Assembly: GCF_030766825.1 (NCBI RefSeq)
Contig: NZ_JASFDV010000008.1
Location: 1 to 64,000, forward strand
Length of the DNA: 64,000 nucleotides
Reading direction: 5' to 3'
DNA from: Nocardiopsis sp. CC223A
Lineage (GTDB): Bacteria > Actinomycetota > Actinomycetes > Streptosporangiales > Streptosporangiaceae
In this document: piece by piece, positions 47,886-56,688 of the stretch
Layout: every line of letters begins with the position of its first letter
Numbering within the stretch: position 1 is the first letter of the stretch
Made by a program: the position numbers and the translations under genes
The notes under the pieces: generated by a model
The model's database searches: none
What the model was told of the DNA's origin: nothing
What the model saw: the letters and a program-made list of their open reading frames with translations, nothing else

Positions 47886-48257
47886 CTCAGCCCGAGCCGT
47901 GTCACGCCAGTGGGGTGCCCGGCCATAGGGGGTCTTCGCGACAGAGGTGAAGGTTTCCAAAAGGGCCACCGCTTGGAAACGGACGGGGCGCTACGCGTGG
48001 GCCCGGCCCCGGCCGCAGTCGGCGCCCGGCAGAGTGTGGAGAGTATCGTTGGGCGCTCGTGCGGGGTGGTGGGGGTGTGATCGCCGGAGCCGGGTGCACG
48101 TGGAGCGTGCACACCCGCACCGCTTGGGGTGGGAGGCAATGGTCCGCCTGCGAACAGAGGAGCGCTCCACGCTCGTTTGAAAGCCCGACCACAGATGCTG
48201 TAACCCAGCGGTGCCCGCCCTCCGCCACCACAGGGGGGTGAAGGGAAGGAAGGACTG
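47756..48257 (+). repeat. Left arm of inverted-repeat locus IR2 (about 0.5 kb)
   Basis: Matches the reverse complement of about 48614-49116, with few differences apart from a replaced 15-20-nt segment near 48033-48048 and a 1-nt length change. It contains the last two 65-bp units, then a segment with the stem GTTTCCAA ... TTGGAAAC around CACCGC, the core GCAGTCGGCGCCCGGCAG (48015-48032), then a GGTGGTGGGGGTG segment. Order of modules is as in IR1. The outer boundary is approximate because it merges into the tandem array. Confidence 0.88.
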
Positions 48258-48613
48258 AGACCCTCGCCACACGGGGGGTGAACCGGAGCGTTCCCGCTGC
48301 CTGCGCCCCAGACCGGAGGAAGGACCGCACACTCCGGCCCCGGACCGGAAGAAGAACCGCGACCTTCACTTCAAGGGGGGCGGACCGGGAGTGCTCGCGA
48401 CCGGGCTCCAGAGGGGTGAACCGGCACGGCCCCGCTCACTGAGGTGCCGGTGGCGAAGACCATTTTTCCGGACGCCCCCGGGCGGCCAGGGCCGGAAGTC
48501 GGGTGCGGGTTGCATCCCTGCGGGGTGGTGGAGGCCAGCGGTTCTTCCCCCCGCCCCCCGGCAACCGGGCGGAGCGGGTAAGCGCGGCCTTCACCCCCCT
48601 GCGGCGGAGGCCG
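48258..48613. other. Centre of inverted-repeat locus IR2, no gene
   Basis: About 350 bp of degenerate repeat units (CCGGAGGAAGGACCGC, CCGGAAGAAGAACCGC, AAGGGGGGCGGACCGG). No start codon with ribosome site and no coding bias in either direction. Confidence 0.55.
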
Positions 48614-49116
48614 CGGTTCTTCCTCCCTTCACCCCCCTTCGGTGACGGAGGGCGGGCACCGCCGGGGTCACCCCGTCTGTGGCCGGGCTTTCAAGCGAGC
48701 GTGGAGCGCTCCTCTGTTCGCAGGCGGACCATTGCCTCCCGCCCCAAGCGGTGCGGGTGTGCACGCTCCACGTGCACCCGGCTCCGGCGATCACACCCCC
48801 ACCACCCCGCACGAGCGCCCAACGCACCGGTCTGCAAAGCTGCCGGGCGCCGACTGCGGCCGGGGCCGGGCCCACGCGTAGCGCCCCGTCCGTTTCCAAG
48901 CGGTGGCCCTTTTGGAAACCTTCACCTCTGTCGCGAAGACCCCCTATGGCCGGGCACCCCACTGGCGTGACACGGCTCGGGCTGAGCATTCCGGTCGGGT
49001 GAACAACCCCCCTGGGGTGCAGGACTCCGGTTCTCCTCCCGGCTGTGGCCAGGGTTCCCGGGCGGGTGAACAACCCCCTGCGGCGGAGGCCCCGGCTCTC
49101 CTCCCGGCTGTGGCCA
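48614..49116 (-). repeat. Right arm of inverted-repeat locus IR2
   Basis: Reverse complement of 47756-48257; paired positions sum to about 96871-96872. Beyond 49116 more inverted 65-bp-type units continue to about 49200 (GGGTGGACACCCCC, GGGCGGGAGGACGACC). The locus ends about 250 bp before the first surface-protein gene. Confidence 0.88.
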
Positions 49117-49457
49117 GGGTTCCCGGGCGGGTGGACACCCCCTGTTCCTGGGCGGGAGGACGACCGCGGCCTCCACCCCCACGTGCCCGGGACGAAGGAA
49201 ATGCCCGCCCCGCCCCCCGGAGCCGAAGGAGACGATCTTCCCTCCGGCAGCGCCTGAGACCCCGAGCAGGCGCACCTGTCACCCCTCACAGCGTTGAGAA
49301 GGCATGGCGGGTACGCGGGCGGATCGGGCCGGGGGCGATTCGGGCCGGGAGTGGACCCCCTCGGTGGAGGGCGGTGTCGCGACCAGGGCGGGCATGGGAC
49401 GGGGCCCGGGCCGTGGGGGGTACGGTCCGGGCCCCGGGTTCGGGGGCGGGTGTCGGT

Positions 49458-50573
49458 TCAGCCCTGCGCGACCCGGCGGCGGCGCGCCGCCAGGAGGAAG
49501 GCGAGACCGCCCAGGATGAGGACCGCCGCACCCGCGACGAGGGCGGTGATCGCCGGGCCGGTCAGGGCCAGGCCGCGGTCGTCGGCCGCAGCGGCCACCG
49601 GGCTCGCGGAGGGGCTGGCGATCGGCGGCGGGGTTCCGCCCGCCTCGTCCCAGGCGGCGGCCACCGTACGGGAGACGGTGATCTCGCCGTCGGCCGCCGC
49701 GATGAGCGTCTGGGTCGGCTCGTCGGCCTCCTCGCCCTTGAACAGGCGCCCGGTCAGCACCGCCGCCTCCGCGGCGACGGTCAGTCGGGCTTCTCCCGCG
49801 GCGGAGTCCGCCGGGACGGACAGCCCGATCCGGTCGCCGTCCGACACGGACTCGACGGCCTCCCCGGTCGCCAGGTCCACGACCTCCGCGCCGGCGGGCG
49901 CGTCCAGCTCGACGGGCACCGACGCGGCGCTGGTCTCCACGGTGAACTCGCCGATGGTCTCCCCGGCCAGCCCCGACGCCTCCTCCGGGGACACCGACAG
50001 GGCGGTCGGCGGCTCGTCGGGCAGTTCCTCGGCGCTGGCGACGAGGTGCTCGTAGAGCTCCACGACCTCTTCCTCGGACACCGTGGGAAGGTCCGGGTTC
50101 TGCTTCACCTGCTCCAGGTCGAGCCCGTTGCTGAAGTGCCAGATCGCCGCTTGGGTCGCCGTCAGGGCCTCGGCCTTCGTCAGGCCCGGGATGCCGGTCT
50201 CCTCGCGCAGGTCGCCGATCTCCGCGACCGGGTAGGAGTTCATGAGGATCCAGTGGACCCGGCCCGGCTCGCTGAAGTCCCCCTCGCCCGGGTAGTCGGC
50301 CCAGCTGTCCTCCACGTACCAGGCGTCCTCGACGATCCCGGTCCGGAAGTCGATGCAGTAGGTCGGCAGGACGCGGTCGCCCAGGTCGACGCCGAAGGTC
50401 GCGGTGGTGGTGAACTCCTCGCCCCGCATGACGATCCCGTGCCCGTGTTCGTCGACCCCCGTGTACTGCCCGCGGACGGGGTCGGCGGCGGCCGGGAGGG
50501 CCAGCGGGCCCAGGAGGAGCGCGGTGGCCGTGAGCGCTGCGAGGACGGGGCGGCGGGGTGCGGACGCGTTCAC
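49458..50573 (-). CDS. Thioester-domain (TQXA) cell-wall-anchored surface protein A
   Basis: 371 residues from the GTG at 50573 (GGAAAGAG upstream). Signal peptide at 1-33 ending in PAAADP. The thioester domain has Cys73 in YCIDFRTG and Gln141 in TQAAIWHF; such Cys-Gln pairs form an internal thioester that covalently binds host or surface amines. An Ig-like beta domain follows (residues about 190-310). Sorting signal LALTG, a TM helix (ALVAGAAVLILGGLAFLLA) and RRRR end the protein; LAxTG is the class E form common in actinobacteria. First of four tandem paralogues on this strand; no sortase gene is in the window. Confidence 0.88.
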   Translation of the reverse strand: MNASAPRRPVLAALTATALLLGPLALPAAADPVRGQYTGVDEHGHGIVMRGEEFTTTATFGVDLGDRVLPTYCIDFRTGIVEDAWYVEDSWADYPGEGDFSEPGRVHWILMNSYPVAEIGDLREETGIPGLTKAEALTATQAAIWHFSNGLDLEQVKQNPDLPTVSEEEVVELYEHLVASAEELPDEPPTALSVSPEEASGLAGETIGEFTVETSAASVPVELDAPAGAEVVDLATGEAVESVSDGDRIGLSVPADSAAGEARLTVAAEAAVLTGRLFKGEEADEPTQTLIAAADGEITVSRTVAAAWDEAGGTPPPIASPSASPVAAAADDRGLALTGPAITALVAGAAVLILGGLAFLLAARRRRVAQG

Positions 50574-50660
50574 GGATCTCTTTCCGTCGGGGGGAGCGGA
50601 GGGGGAGAGGTGCTCGGGAACGGTGGCGAGGCGCCTGTTCCATGGGGGGATACCGGGCCG

Positions 50661-50689
50661 ATGGTAGCGATTCACCTTCATGCTTCCAA
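50661..50689 (-). promoter_or_regulatory. Promoter of surface protein A (shared motif)
   Basis: On the minus strand, -35 TTGGAA (50689-50684), a 17-bp spacer and -10 TACCAT (50666-50661). The -10 is embedded in ATCGCTANNATCGG, which recurs before paralogues B and C. Confidence 0.65.
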
Positions 50690-50751
50690 CCCTTGGTAGT
50701 GACGCAAGTGCATTGTGTCCACGCTTGGGGTTTTTGTCTGGTGTGCACACG

Positions 50752-50785
50752 ACAAAGGGCCCCGTCCTGTAACAGGACGGGGCCC
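50752..50785 (-). terminator. Terminator of surface protein B gene
   Basis: Perfect 13-bp stem GGGCCCCGTCCTG / CAGGACGGGGCCC with a TAA loop. On the minus strand it is followed by TTTGTCG. It lies 14 bp beyond the stop. Confidence 0.85.
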
Positions 50786-50798
50786 GAGGGCAGGGGGA

Positions 50799-51980
50799 TT
50801 ACTCCTGGGCGGAAGCGGCCTTGCGCTTGCGGCTCAGGTAGATCGCTCCGCCGCCGGCGCCGAGGGCGGCGATGCCCGCGGCGACCAGGCCGGCCAGGGC
50901 GCCACCGGTGACGGGCAGGCTCGGCTCGTCACGGTCGTCGGCCGGGTTGCTCGGCTCCGGGGAGGCCGGGGTGGAGGGGGACTCCGACGGGGTCGGGCTG
51001 GGCTCCGGGGACTCGCTGGGCTCCTCGGACGGGGACGGGGAGGGGCTGGGCTCCTCGCCGGCGGTCCAGGTGGCCGTGGCGGAGGCCGAGACGGTGACCG
51101 TCTCCTTCTTCGCGGTGATCAGGGTCTGGGTCGGGTTGTTCGGGTCTTCCCCCTGGAAGAGCCGTCCCGCGGACACCTCAGCGGTGGTCTCCAGGGAGAA
51201 GGAGGCCTGGCCCGCTTCGGTTCCGGCCGGGACCTCGAAGCCGACCTTGTCGCCGTTCTCGACCTCGGTGACCGGGTTGCCGTCCATGTCGACCAGGTCG
51301 ACGCCGTCCGGGTTGGCGGGGTCCTCGACGACCGCGATGGCCGTTTCGGAGTTGGTCTCGATGGTGAACCCACCGACGATGGAACCGGCCTCGCCGGACT
51401 CCTCGCCCGGGGTGACGCTCAGGGACGGACCAGGCTCCTGGGAGAGGTCCTCGGCGTTCTCGACCAGGTGGTCGTAGAGCTTGGTGACGTTGCCCGGCGC
51501 GCGGGTCAGGTCGACGCCGTTGGTGAAGTGCCAGATGGCGGCCTGGGTGGCGGCCATGGCCTCCGACTCGGTCAGGCGGGGCAGGCGCACCTCGGCGCCC
51601 AGCTTCTGGGCGGAGACGGTCGGATAGCCGTGCTGGAGGACCCAGTGCACCTTCCCCGGCTCGCTGAAGTCGCCCCTGCCCGGGTAGTTCGCCCAGTCGT
51701 CCTCCACGTACCAGGCGTTGTCGCGGGTGTAGGTCTCCAGGTCGATGCAGTAGGCGCTGAGGGTGTCGCCGTCCTCCAGGGTGAGCTCGAAGAGCGTGGC
51801 GCGGGTCTCCTTGTCTCCCATCACGATCGCGACACCGTCGGGTCCGGTCATGCCCGTGTACTGGGCGCGGGCGGCGTTGTCGGCCGCGGCCGGGGCGGCC
51901 AGGCCGAAGGCGAGGAGGGCGGCCGCGCCGGCGGCGACGGTCGTGCGCCCGAGGGCACGGGGGAGGGACACGTTCGTCAC
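50799..51980 (-). CDS. Thioester-domain cell-wall-anchored surface protein B
   Basis: 393 residues, GTG start at 51980. Signal peptide about 1-33 (LLAFGLAAPAAAD). Thioester pair Cys78 (YCIDLETYT) and Gln146 (TQAAIWHF), with WYVEDDWANYPGRGDFSEPG between them as in paralogue A. Ig-like domain, then a Pro/Ser/Glu spacer (PSPSPSPSEEPSESPEPSPT) that spans the wall, LPVTG sorting motif, TM helix and RKRK. The last 257 bp are identical to the same part of paralogue C, so the anchor was recently duplicated or converted. Confidence 0.9.
   Translation of the reverse strand: MTNVSLPRALGRTTVAAGAAALLAFGLAAPAAADNAARAQYTGMTGPDGVAIVMGDKETRATLFELTLEDGDTLSAYCIDLETYTRDNAWYVEDDWANYPGRGDFSEPGKVHWVLQHGYPTVSAQKLGAEVRLPRLTESEAMAATQAAIWHFTNGVDLTRAPGNVTKLYDHLVENAEDLSQEPGPSLSVTPGEESGEAGSIVGGFTIETNSETAIAVVEDPANPDGVDLVDMDGNPVTEVENGDKVGFEVPAGTEAGQASFSLETTAEVSAGRLFQGEDPNNPTQTLITAKKETVTVSASATATWTAGEEPSPSPSPSEEPSESPEPSPTPSESPSTPASPEPSNPADDRDEPSLPVTGGALAGLVAAGIAALGAGGGAIYLSRKRKAASAQE
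50818..51074 (-). repeat. 257-bp segment identical to 52286-52542
   Basis: The 3' ends of surface-protein genes B and C are base-for-base identical here (constant offset 1468), while the rest of the two genes differs clearly. The block covers the PSP-rich stalk, the LPVTG signal and the TM anchor. Confidence 0.9.
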
Positions 51981-52092
51981 GTCTCTTCCTTGAGTTCTGC
52001 GGTGATGTCCGCGAGGGAGTCAGGGGCACTCGCACGGTCGGAGGATCGCCGTGAGGAGTGCGAGTGGGGAGTCGGTATATACCGCGTGACCG

Positions 52093-52121
52093 ATATTAGC
52101 GATATGGGATGTCCCTACCAA
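52093..52121 (-). promoter_or_regulatory. Promoter of surface protein B (shared motif)
   Basis: Minus strand: -35 TTGGTA (52121-52116), 17-bp spacer, -10 TAATAT (52098-52093) inside ATCGCTAATATCGG. Leader to the start codon about 105 nt. A palindromic GGTATATACC lies just downstream. Confidence 0.65.
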
Positions 52122-52209
52122 GCCGTGGGGTGCGGCGGCGTTCGGGATCCGAGGCACGGTTCGCGGCTCCTGTGAAGGAGATGCACAGAAGGGCCGAACG
52201 GTGCACACG

Positions 52210-52246
52210 CGAAAGCCCCCTCCCGGGTGAATTCCGGGAGGGGGCT
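52210..52246 (-). terminator. Terminator of surface protein C gene
   Basis: 13-bp perfect stem AGCCCCCTCCCGG / CCGGGAGGGGGCT with loop GTGAATT, followed by TTTC on the minus strand, 15 bp past the stop. Confidence 0.85.
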
Positions 52247-52260
52247 CTCAGGCCGTGGCC

Positions 52261-53445
52261 TTAGCTCTCGGTGGAGGCACCGGCCGCCTTGCGCTTGCGG
52301 CTCAGGTAGATCGCTCCGCCGCCGGCGCCGAGGGCGGCGATGCCCGCGGCGACCAGGCCGGCCAGGGCGCCACCGGTGACGGGCAGGCTCGGCTCGTCAC
52401 GGTCGTCGGCCGGGTTGCTCGGCTCCGGGGAGGCCGGGGTGGAGGGGGACTCCGACGGGGTCGGGCTGGGCTCCGGGGACTCGCTGGGCTCCTCGGACGG
52501 GGACGGGGAGGGGCTGGGCTCCTCGCCGGCGGTCCAGGTGGCGGAGGCCGATGCGGAGACCGTGGTCTCGCCGCCCTCGGCGGTGATCAGGGTCTGGGTC
52601 TTGGATTCGCCCTCAGCCCCCCTGAACAGGCGACCGGTGGCGACCTCAGCTGTGGTCTCCAGGGAGAAGGAGGCCTGACCCGCCTCGGCATCGGCCGAGA
52701 CCTCGAAGCCGACCTTGTCGCCGTTCTCGACGGTGTCGCCGACCGGCTCGTCGGTCTCCAGGTCCACGAGGGTGACACCCTCGGGGACCTGGATGACCAC
52801 CGGGACAGAGTCCGCGCTGGTCTCGATGGTGAACTCACCGACAGTGGAACCGGCCACACCTTCGGCCATGTCCGGGGTGATGCTCAGGCTGGCATCGGGC
52901 TCGGAGGTCTGAGGCAGATCGTCAGCCTTTTCGACCAGGTAGTTGTAGACGGCCTCGATCGCGTCGTTGCTGCCGGTCAGGTTGGCGCCATTGCTGAAGT
53001 GCCAGATCGCGGCCTGGGTGGCGGCGAGGGCGTCCTCCTCGCTCAGAGAGTCGATCTCTGCGGCGGCCGCCAGGTCAGTGGTGCTGACGCGAGGGTAGCT
53101 GTGCTGGAGAATCCAGTGGATCCTGGCGGGTTCGTTGAACTCGCCGTCACCTTCGTACGTCTCCCAGCCGTCCTCGACGTACCAAGCACCGCCGCGAATC
53201 CCGGTCTCCAGGTCGATGCAGTACATCGTGAGGTCAGAGCCATCTTCAAGACGCAGGTTGAAGAGGTTCGTCCCGAAGTTCCTACCGTTCATCTCGACGG
53301 GGGAACCTTGTTCGGCGTTGTGCGTGTACTCCGCGCGCACGGTGTCGGCGGCCGCGGGGGCGGCAAGGCCGAAGGCGAGGAAGGCAGCGGCGGCGGCCGC
53401 CAGGCCCGCGCGCCCGGCGGTACGGGGGAGGGAGATCTGAGTCAA
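52261..53445 (-). CDS. Thioester-domain cell-wall-anchored surface protein C
   Basis: 394 residues from a TTG at 53445 with GGGATA upstream. Same plan as paralogue B: signal peptide to about residue 34, Cys76 in YCIDLETG, Gln144 in TQAAIWHF, beta domain with FTIETSADSVPVVIQVPEG, stalk, LPVTG, TM, RKRK. Codon usage in the first 250 residues is less GC3-biased than in B, with more divergence. The stalk and anchor are identical in DNA to B. Surface exposed, probably covalently adhesive; the ligand is unknown. Confidence 0.9.
   Translation of the reverse strand: MTQISLPRTAGRAGLAAAAAAFLAFGLAAPAAADTVRAEYTHNAEQGSPVEMNGRNFGTNLFNLRLEDGSDLTMYCIDLETGIRGGAWYVEDGWETYEGDGEFNEPARIHWILQHSYPRVSTTDLAAAAEIDSLSEEDALAATQAAIWHFSNGANLTGSNDAIEAVYNYLVEKADDLPQTSEPDASLSITPDMAEGVAGSTVGEFTIETSADSVPVVIQVPEGVTLVDLETDEPVGDTVENGDKVGFEVSADAEAGQASFSLETTAEVATGRLFRGAEGESKTQTLITAEGGETTVSASASATWTAGEEPSPSPSPSEEPSESPEPSPTPSESPSTPASPEPSNPADDRDEPSLPVTGGALAGLVAAGIAALGAGGGAIYLSRKRKAAGASTES
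52286..52542 (-). repeat. 257-bp segment identical to 50818-51074
   Basis: Copy of the anchor-coding block in gene C. Flanks diverge at once on both sides (GTGGCCGTGGCG versus GTGGCGGAGGCC at the upstream edge). Confidence 0.9.
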
Positions 53446-53822
53446 GTCGTATCCCGGTGTCGTCTAGGGGTAACCGGATGGAAACGGTTCAGGCCGCGAT
53501 GGGGCACCGCGGTGTGATCCGTTGCGAAGGACGGGCGGTACGAGGCCGCCTCACGTGCGTCCGGGTCGGGGGGAGCCACGTCGGGGTCAGGCGGCGTGGA
53601 GCCATGGGTCAGGAGGGCGTGATGCGTCCCGATCCCGGGCTGAGCCGTCTCGCGGGGGCGGGCCTACGGCGCGCCGCACTAGGTCGATCGCCCGCCCGAT
53701 ACTAGCGATCCCATTCGCCACTTCCAACCCGGTTCGCGAAAAATGTGGCCGGATACGGGCGAGAAAAAATGCCGGGCACGCAAGGCCGCATTATGAGCGA
53801 ATGTTATGCAACCTGATGCGGG
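53446..53822. other. 377-bp spacer between surface-protein genes C and D
   Basis: Holds the gene C promoter at 53699-53727, then a leader of about 245 nt with no evident gene. AT-richer than surroundings near 53740-53815. No terminator was clearly seen for gene D. Confidence 0.45.
53699..53727 (-). promoter_or_regulatory. Promoter of surface protein C (shared motif)
   Basis: Minus strand: -35 TTGGAA (53727-53722), 17-bp spacer, -10 TAGTAT (53704-53699) in ATCGCTAGTATCGG. GGGTTGGAAG is identical to the -35 region of gene A. Confidence 0.65.
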
Positions 53823-54950
53823 TCACTCGCGTCGTTTGCGGCCCAGAACCAGGATGATCAGGCCGGATACCACCAGAGCCCCCGCGATGACCAACAGCCC
53901 CGACAGCCAGGTGCCCGTCGTCGGCAGGTCCTCCTCGGGGATTCGGTCGGCCTCGGTCGGCGTGGCCACCGGGCTCGGTGCGGCCTCGGTGAGAGGCTCC
54001 CTGGGCTCCGGCTCCGGGGTTTCGGTCGGGGTTTCGGGCGCCGTCGGTGTCGGCTCGGGGTCCGAGGCGCGCCAGGTGACCGTCGCCGTGGTGGTGATGG
54101 TCGCCTCGGCCGGTTCGGCGGTGACCAGCGGTCGGGTGCGCACCCCGTCGCGGCCGGTGAACAGGCTCCCCTCGGCCAGCGGCAGGTTCTCGCCGCGCAC
54201 GTGCAGGGTCACCACCCCGGCCGGGACGGACGGGCTCACGTCCAGGTACAGTTCGCCGCCGTCGGTGACCCGGTCGGTCTGGCGGCCCTGCGCGTCCACC
54301 AGCCAGGAGGCGGGCGCCCCGCTGAGCGACACGCCCAGCGGGGCGTCGCCGGTGCTCGACACGGTGAGCGGGCCCAGCGGCTCCCGCGGGTCGGTCGCCT
54401 CCAGGTGGTCGGGGCCCACGGTCAGCGGGCGCGGGCCGGCCGCCAGGGCGCCGTCGGTGCCGAGCAGGTGGTCGTACAGCGCCAGCACGGTCTCGTCGTT
54501 GGCCTCGCGGTCGGGCTCGGTGCCCGACAGCACCCGCCACAGGGCGGCCTGGGTGCCGGCGATCGCCTGCTCCTCGCCCAGCGGCAGGCCGATGTCCAGA
54601 CTCAGCGACATCAGGTCCCGGTGGGGGTAGGCGTTGGCGACGACCCACCGGGCCCGGTCGGCGTCCTCGCCCGGGGCGTCGGACCACCCCGACTCCACAT
54701 AGGCGGCACGCCGACGGACCTCACCGTCGGGTGAGGCGGTGTAGGCGCGCACGGTGTCGTCGCTCCCGGTGCGCAGACTGTAGAGCGCGGTGGCCACGGG
54801 TTCGCCGCCGGCGGGGACGAGGTCCGTCCCGGACACGGCGTCGCGCTCCACGCGGGAGAAGTCGTCGGCGAGGGCGGCCGGGGTGCCGGCCAGGGTCGCG
54901 ACGAGGACGAACGAGGAAAACAGCGTTGCGCACCGATGCAGGATGCCCAT
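53823..54950 (-). CDS. Degenerate thioester-domain (TQXA) cell-wall-anchored protein D
   Basis: 375 residues, ATG at 54950. Signal peptide about 1-29 (SSFVLVATLAGTPAALAD). The TQXA-like fold is recognisable (RAAYVESGWSDAPGEDADRA, then GTQAALWRVL with Gln134), but the position of the thioester Cys reads AYTASPDG, with Thr71 where paralogues have Cys in YCID. No thioester can form. A beta domain, Pro/Glu stalk (TPTAPETPTETPEPEPREP), LPTTG, TM helix and RKRRE follow. It lacks the promoter motif shared by A-C. It may be a structural or regulatory family member, or a decaying one. Confidence 0.86.
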   Translation of the reverse strand: MGILHRCATLFSSFVLVATLAGTPAALADDFSRVERDAVSGTDLVPAGGEPVATALYSLRTGSDDTVRAYTASPDGEVRRRAAYVESGWSDAPGEDADRARWVVANAYPHRDLMSLSLDIGLPLGEEQAIAGTQAALWRVLSGTEPDREANDETVLALYDHLLGTDGALAAGPRPLTVGPDHLEATDPREPLGPLTVSSTGDAPLGVSLSGAPASWLVDAQGRQTDRVTDGGELYLDVSPSVPAGVVTLHVRGENLPLAEGSLFTGRDGVRTRPLVTAEPAEATITTTATVTWRASDPEPTPTAPETPTETPEPEPREPLTEAAPSPVATPTEADRIPEEDLPTTGTWLSGLLVIAGALVVSGLIILVLGRKRRE

Positions 54951-55152
54951 GTGCAGCTCCCGTGCTCGGCCTGGCGAAATCGTCTCCTGGGGACATTCAC
55001 ACTAACGGTCCGGCACCCTGGGTGACGAAGGAACACCTCTACGGTGGCCGGATCGTGCGCATCACGTGACATCCGGCGTCGGACACTGCACCCCCGGGCG
55101 CTCGGTAGGCTGACCTGGAAGGTATGTCCTCTACGGAAACGGGTTTGCGGCG

Positions 55153-56688
55153 ATGGCCCACGCGGTGACTCCTACCACGAACGGCGGCCCGGTGGCCTAC
55201 GAACAGGCGCTGGCCAAGTACGAGCCGGTGCTCGGTCTGGAGACCCACATCGAGCTGGGCACCGCCTCGAAGATGTTCTGCTCCTGCCCGACCGGGTTCG
55301 GCGCGGAGCCCAACACCCAGGTGTGCCCGGTCTGCCTGGCGCTGCCCGGCTCCCTGCCGGTGGTCAACGCCAAGGCCGTCGAGGGCGCCATCCGCCTGGG
55401 CCTGGCGCTCAACTGCTCCGTCGCCCCCTGGGGCCGGTTCGCCCGGAAGAACTACTTCTACCCGGACATGCCGAAGAACTACCAGATCTCCCAGTACGAC
55501 GAGCCGATCTGCGTCGACGGGTACCTGGACGTGACGGTGGACACCCCCGAGGGGCCGCGCGAGTTCCGGGTGGAGATCGAGCGCGTCCACATGGAGGAGG
55601 ACACCGGCAAGACCTCCCACGTGGGCGGGGCCACCGGCCGCATCCACGGCGCCGAGTACTCCATCGTCGACTACAACCGCGCGGGCATCCCGCTGCTGGA
55701 GATCGTCACCAAGCCGATCACCGGCACCGGGGAGCTGGCCCCGCTGGTGGCCCGCGCCTACGCCGCGGAGCTGCGCGACCTGGTCCGCTCCCTGGGCATC
55801 TCCGACGTCCGCATGGAGGAGGGCTCCATGCGCTGCGACGTCAACGTCTCCATCAACGAGCGCGGCGCCGCCGAGTGGGGCACCCGCAGCGAGACCAAGA
55901 ACGTCAACTCCCTGCGCTCGGTCGAGCGCGCCGTCCGCTCCGAGATCGAGCGGCAGGCGGGCGTGCTGGACGCCGGCGGCAAGGTCGTCCAGGAGACCCG
56001 CCACTTCCAGGAGCACATCGGCTCCAGCGTCTCCGGCCGCAGCAAGGAGGAGGCGCAGGACTACCGCTACTTCCCGGACCCCGACCTGGTCCCGGTCGCC
56101 CCCTCCGAGGAGTGGATCGAGGAGCTGCGGGCGACCCTGCCGGAGCTGCCCGCGGCCAAGCGGGCCCGCATCCGCGCCGAGTGGAACCTCGGCGACACCG
56201 AGCTGCGCGACCTGGTCAACGCGGACGCGGTCGAGCTGGTGGAGGCCACCGTCGCCGCCGGGGCGCCCTCGGGCGAGGCCCGCAAGCTGTGGCTGAACGA
56301 GCTGTCCCGCCGCGCCACCGAGCAGGAGGTGGAGCTGTCCGCCCTGCCGATCACCCCCGCCCAGGTCGCACGGATCATCGCCCTGGTCGCCGAGGGCACG
56401 CTCACCAACAAGCTGGCCCGCCAGGTCGTCGAGGGCGTGCTGGCCGGTGAGGGCGAGCCCGACGCGGTCGTCGAGGCCCGCGGCCTCAAGGTCGTCAGCG
56501 ACGACGGTGCGCTGGGCGCGGCCGTCGACGCCGCCATCGCCGCCGACCCCGACGCCGCGGACAAGGTGCGCGGCGGCAAGGTCGCCGCGGCCGGCGCCCT
56601 GGTCGGTGCGGTCATGAAGGCGACCCGCGGGCAGGCCGACGCCGGTCGCGCCCGGCAGCTGATCCTGGAGAAGCTGGGCGTCTCCTGA
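55153..56688 (+). CDS. gatB: Asp-tRNA(Asn)/Glu-tRNA(Gln) amidotransferase subunit B
   Basis: 511 residues. [20 protein letters not shown] opens the kinase-like cradle. Cys43, Cys45, Cys58 and Cys61 form the zinc site (CSC...CPVC), and [14 protein letters not shown] is the family signature. The C-terminal tail domain that reads tRNA ([20 protein letters not shown]) is complete. It activates the Glu/Asp-tRNA carboxyl with ATP and completes amidation with GatA ammonia. It is detached from gatCA by 8.3 kb and needs its own promoter upstream of 55153. Confidence 0.97.
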   Translation: MAHAVTPTTNGGPVAYEQALAKYEPVLGLETHIELGTASKMFCSCPTGFGAEPNTQVCPVCLALPGSLPVVNAKAVEGAIRLGLALNCSVAPWGRFARKNYFYPDMPKNYQISQYDEPICVDGYLDVTVDTPEGPREFRVEIERVHMEEDTGKTSHVGGATGRIHGAEYSIVDYNRAGIPLLEIVTKPITGTGELAPLVARAYAAELRDLVRSLGISDVRMEEGSMRCDVNVSINERGAAEWGTRSETKNVNSLRSVERAVRSEIERQAGVLDAGGKVVQETRHFQEHIGSSVSGRSKEEAQDYRYFPDPDLVPVAPSEEWIEELRATLPELPAAKRARIRAEWNLGDTELRDLVNADAVELVEATVAAGAPSGEARKLWLNELSRRATEQEVELSALPITPAQVARIIALVAEGTLTNKLARQVVEGVLAGEGEPDAVVEARGLKVVSDDGALGAAVDAAIAADPDAADKVRGGKVAAAGALVGAVMKATRGQADAGRARQLILEKLGVS

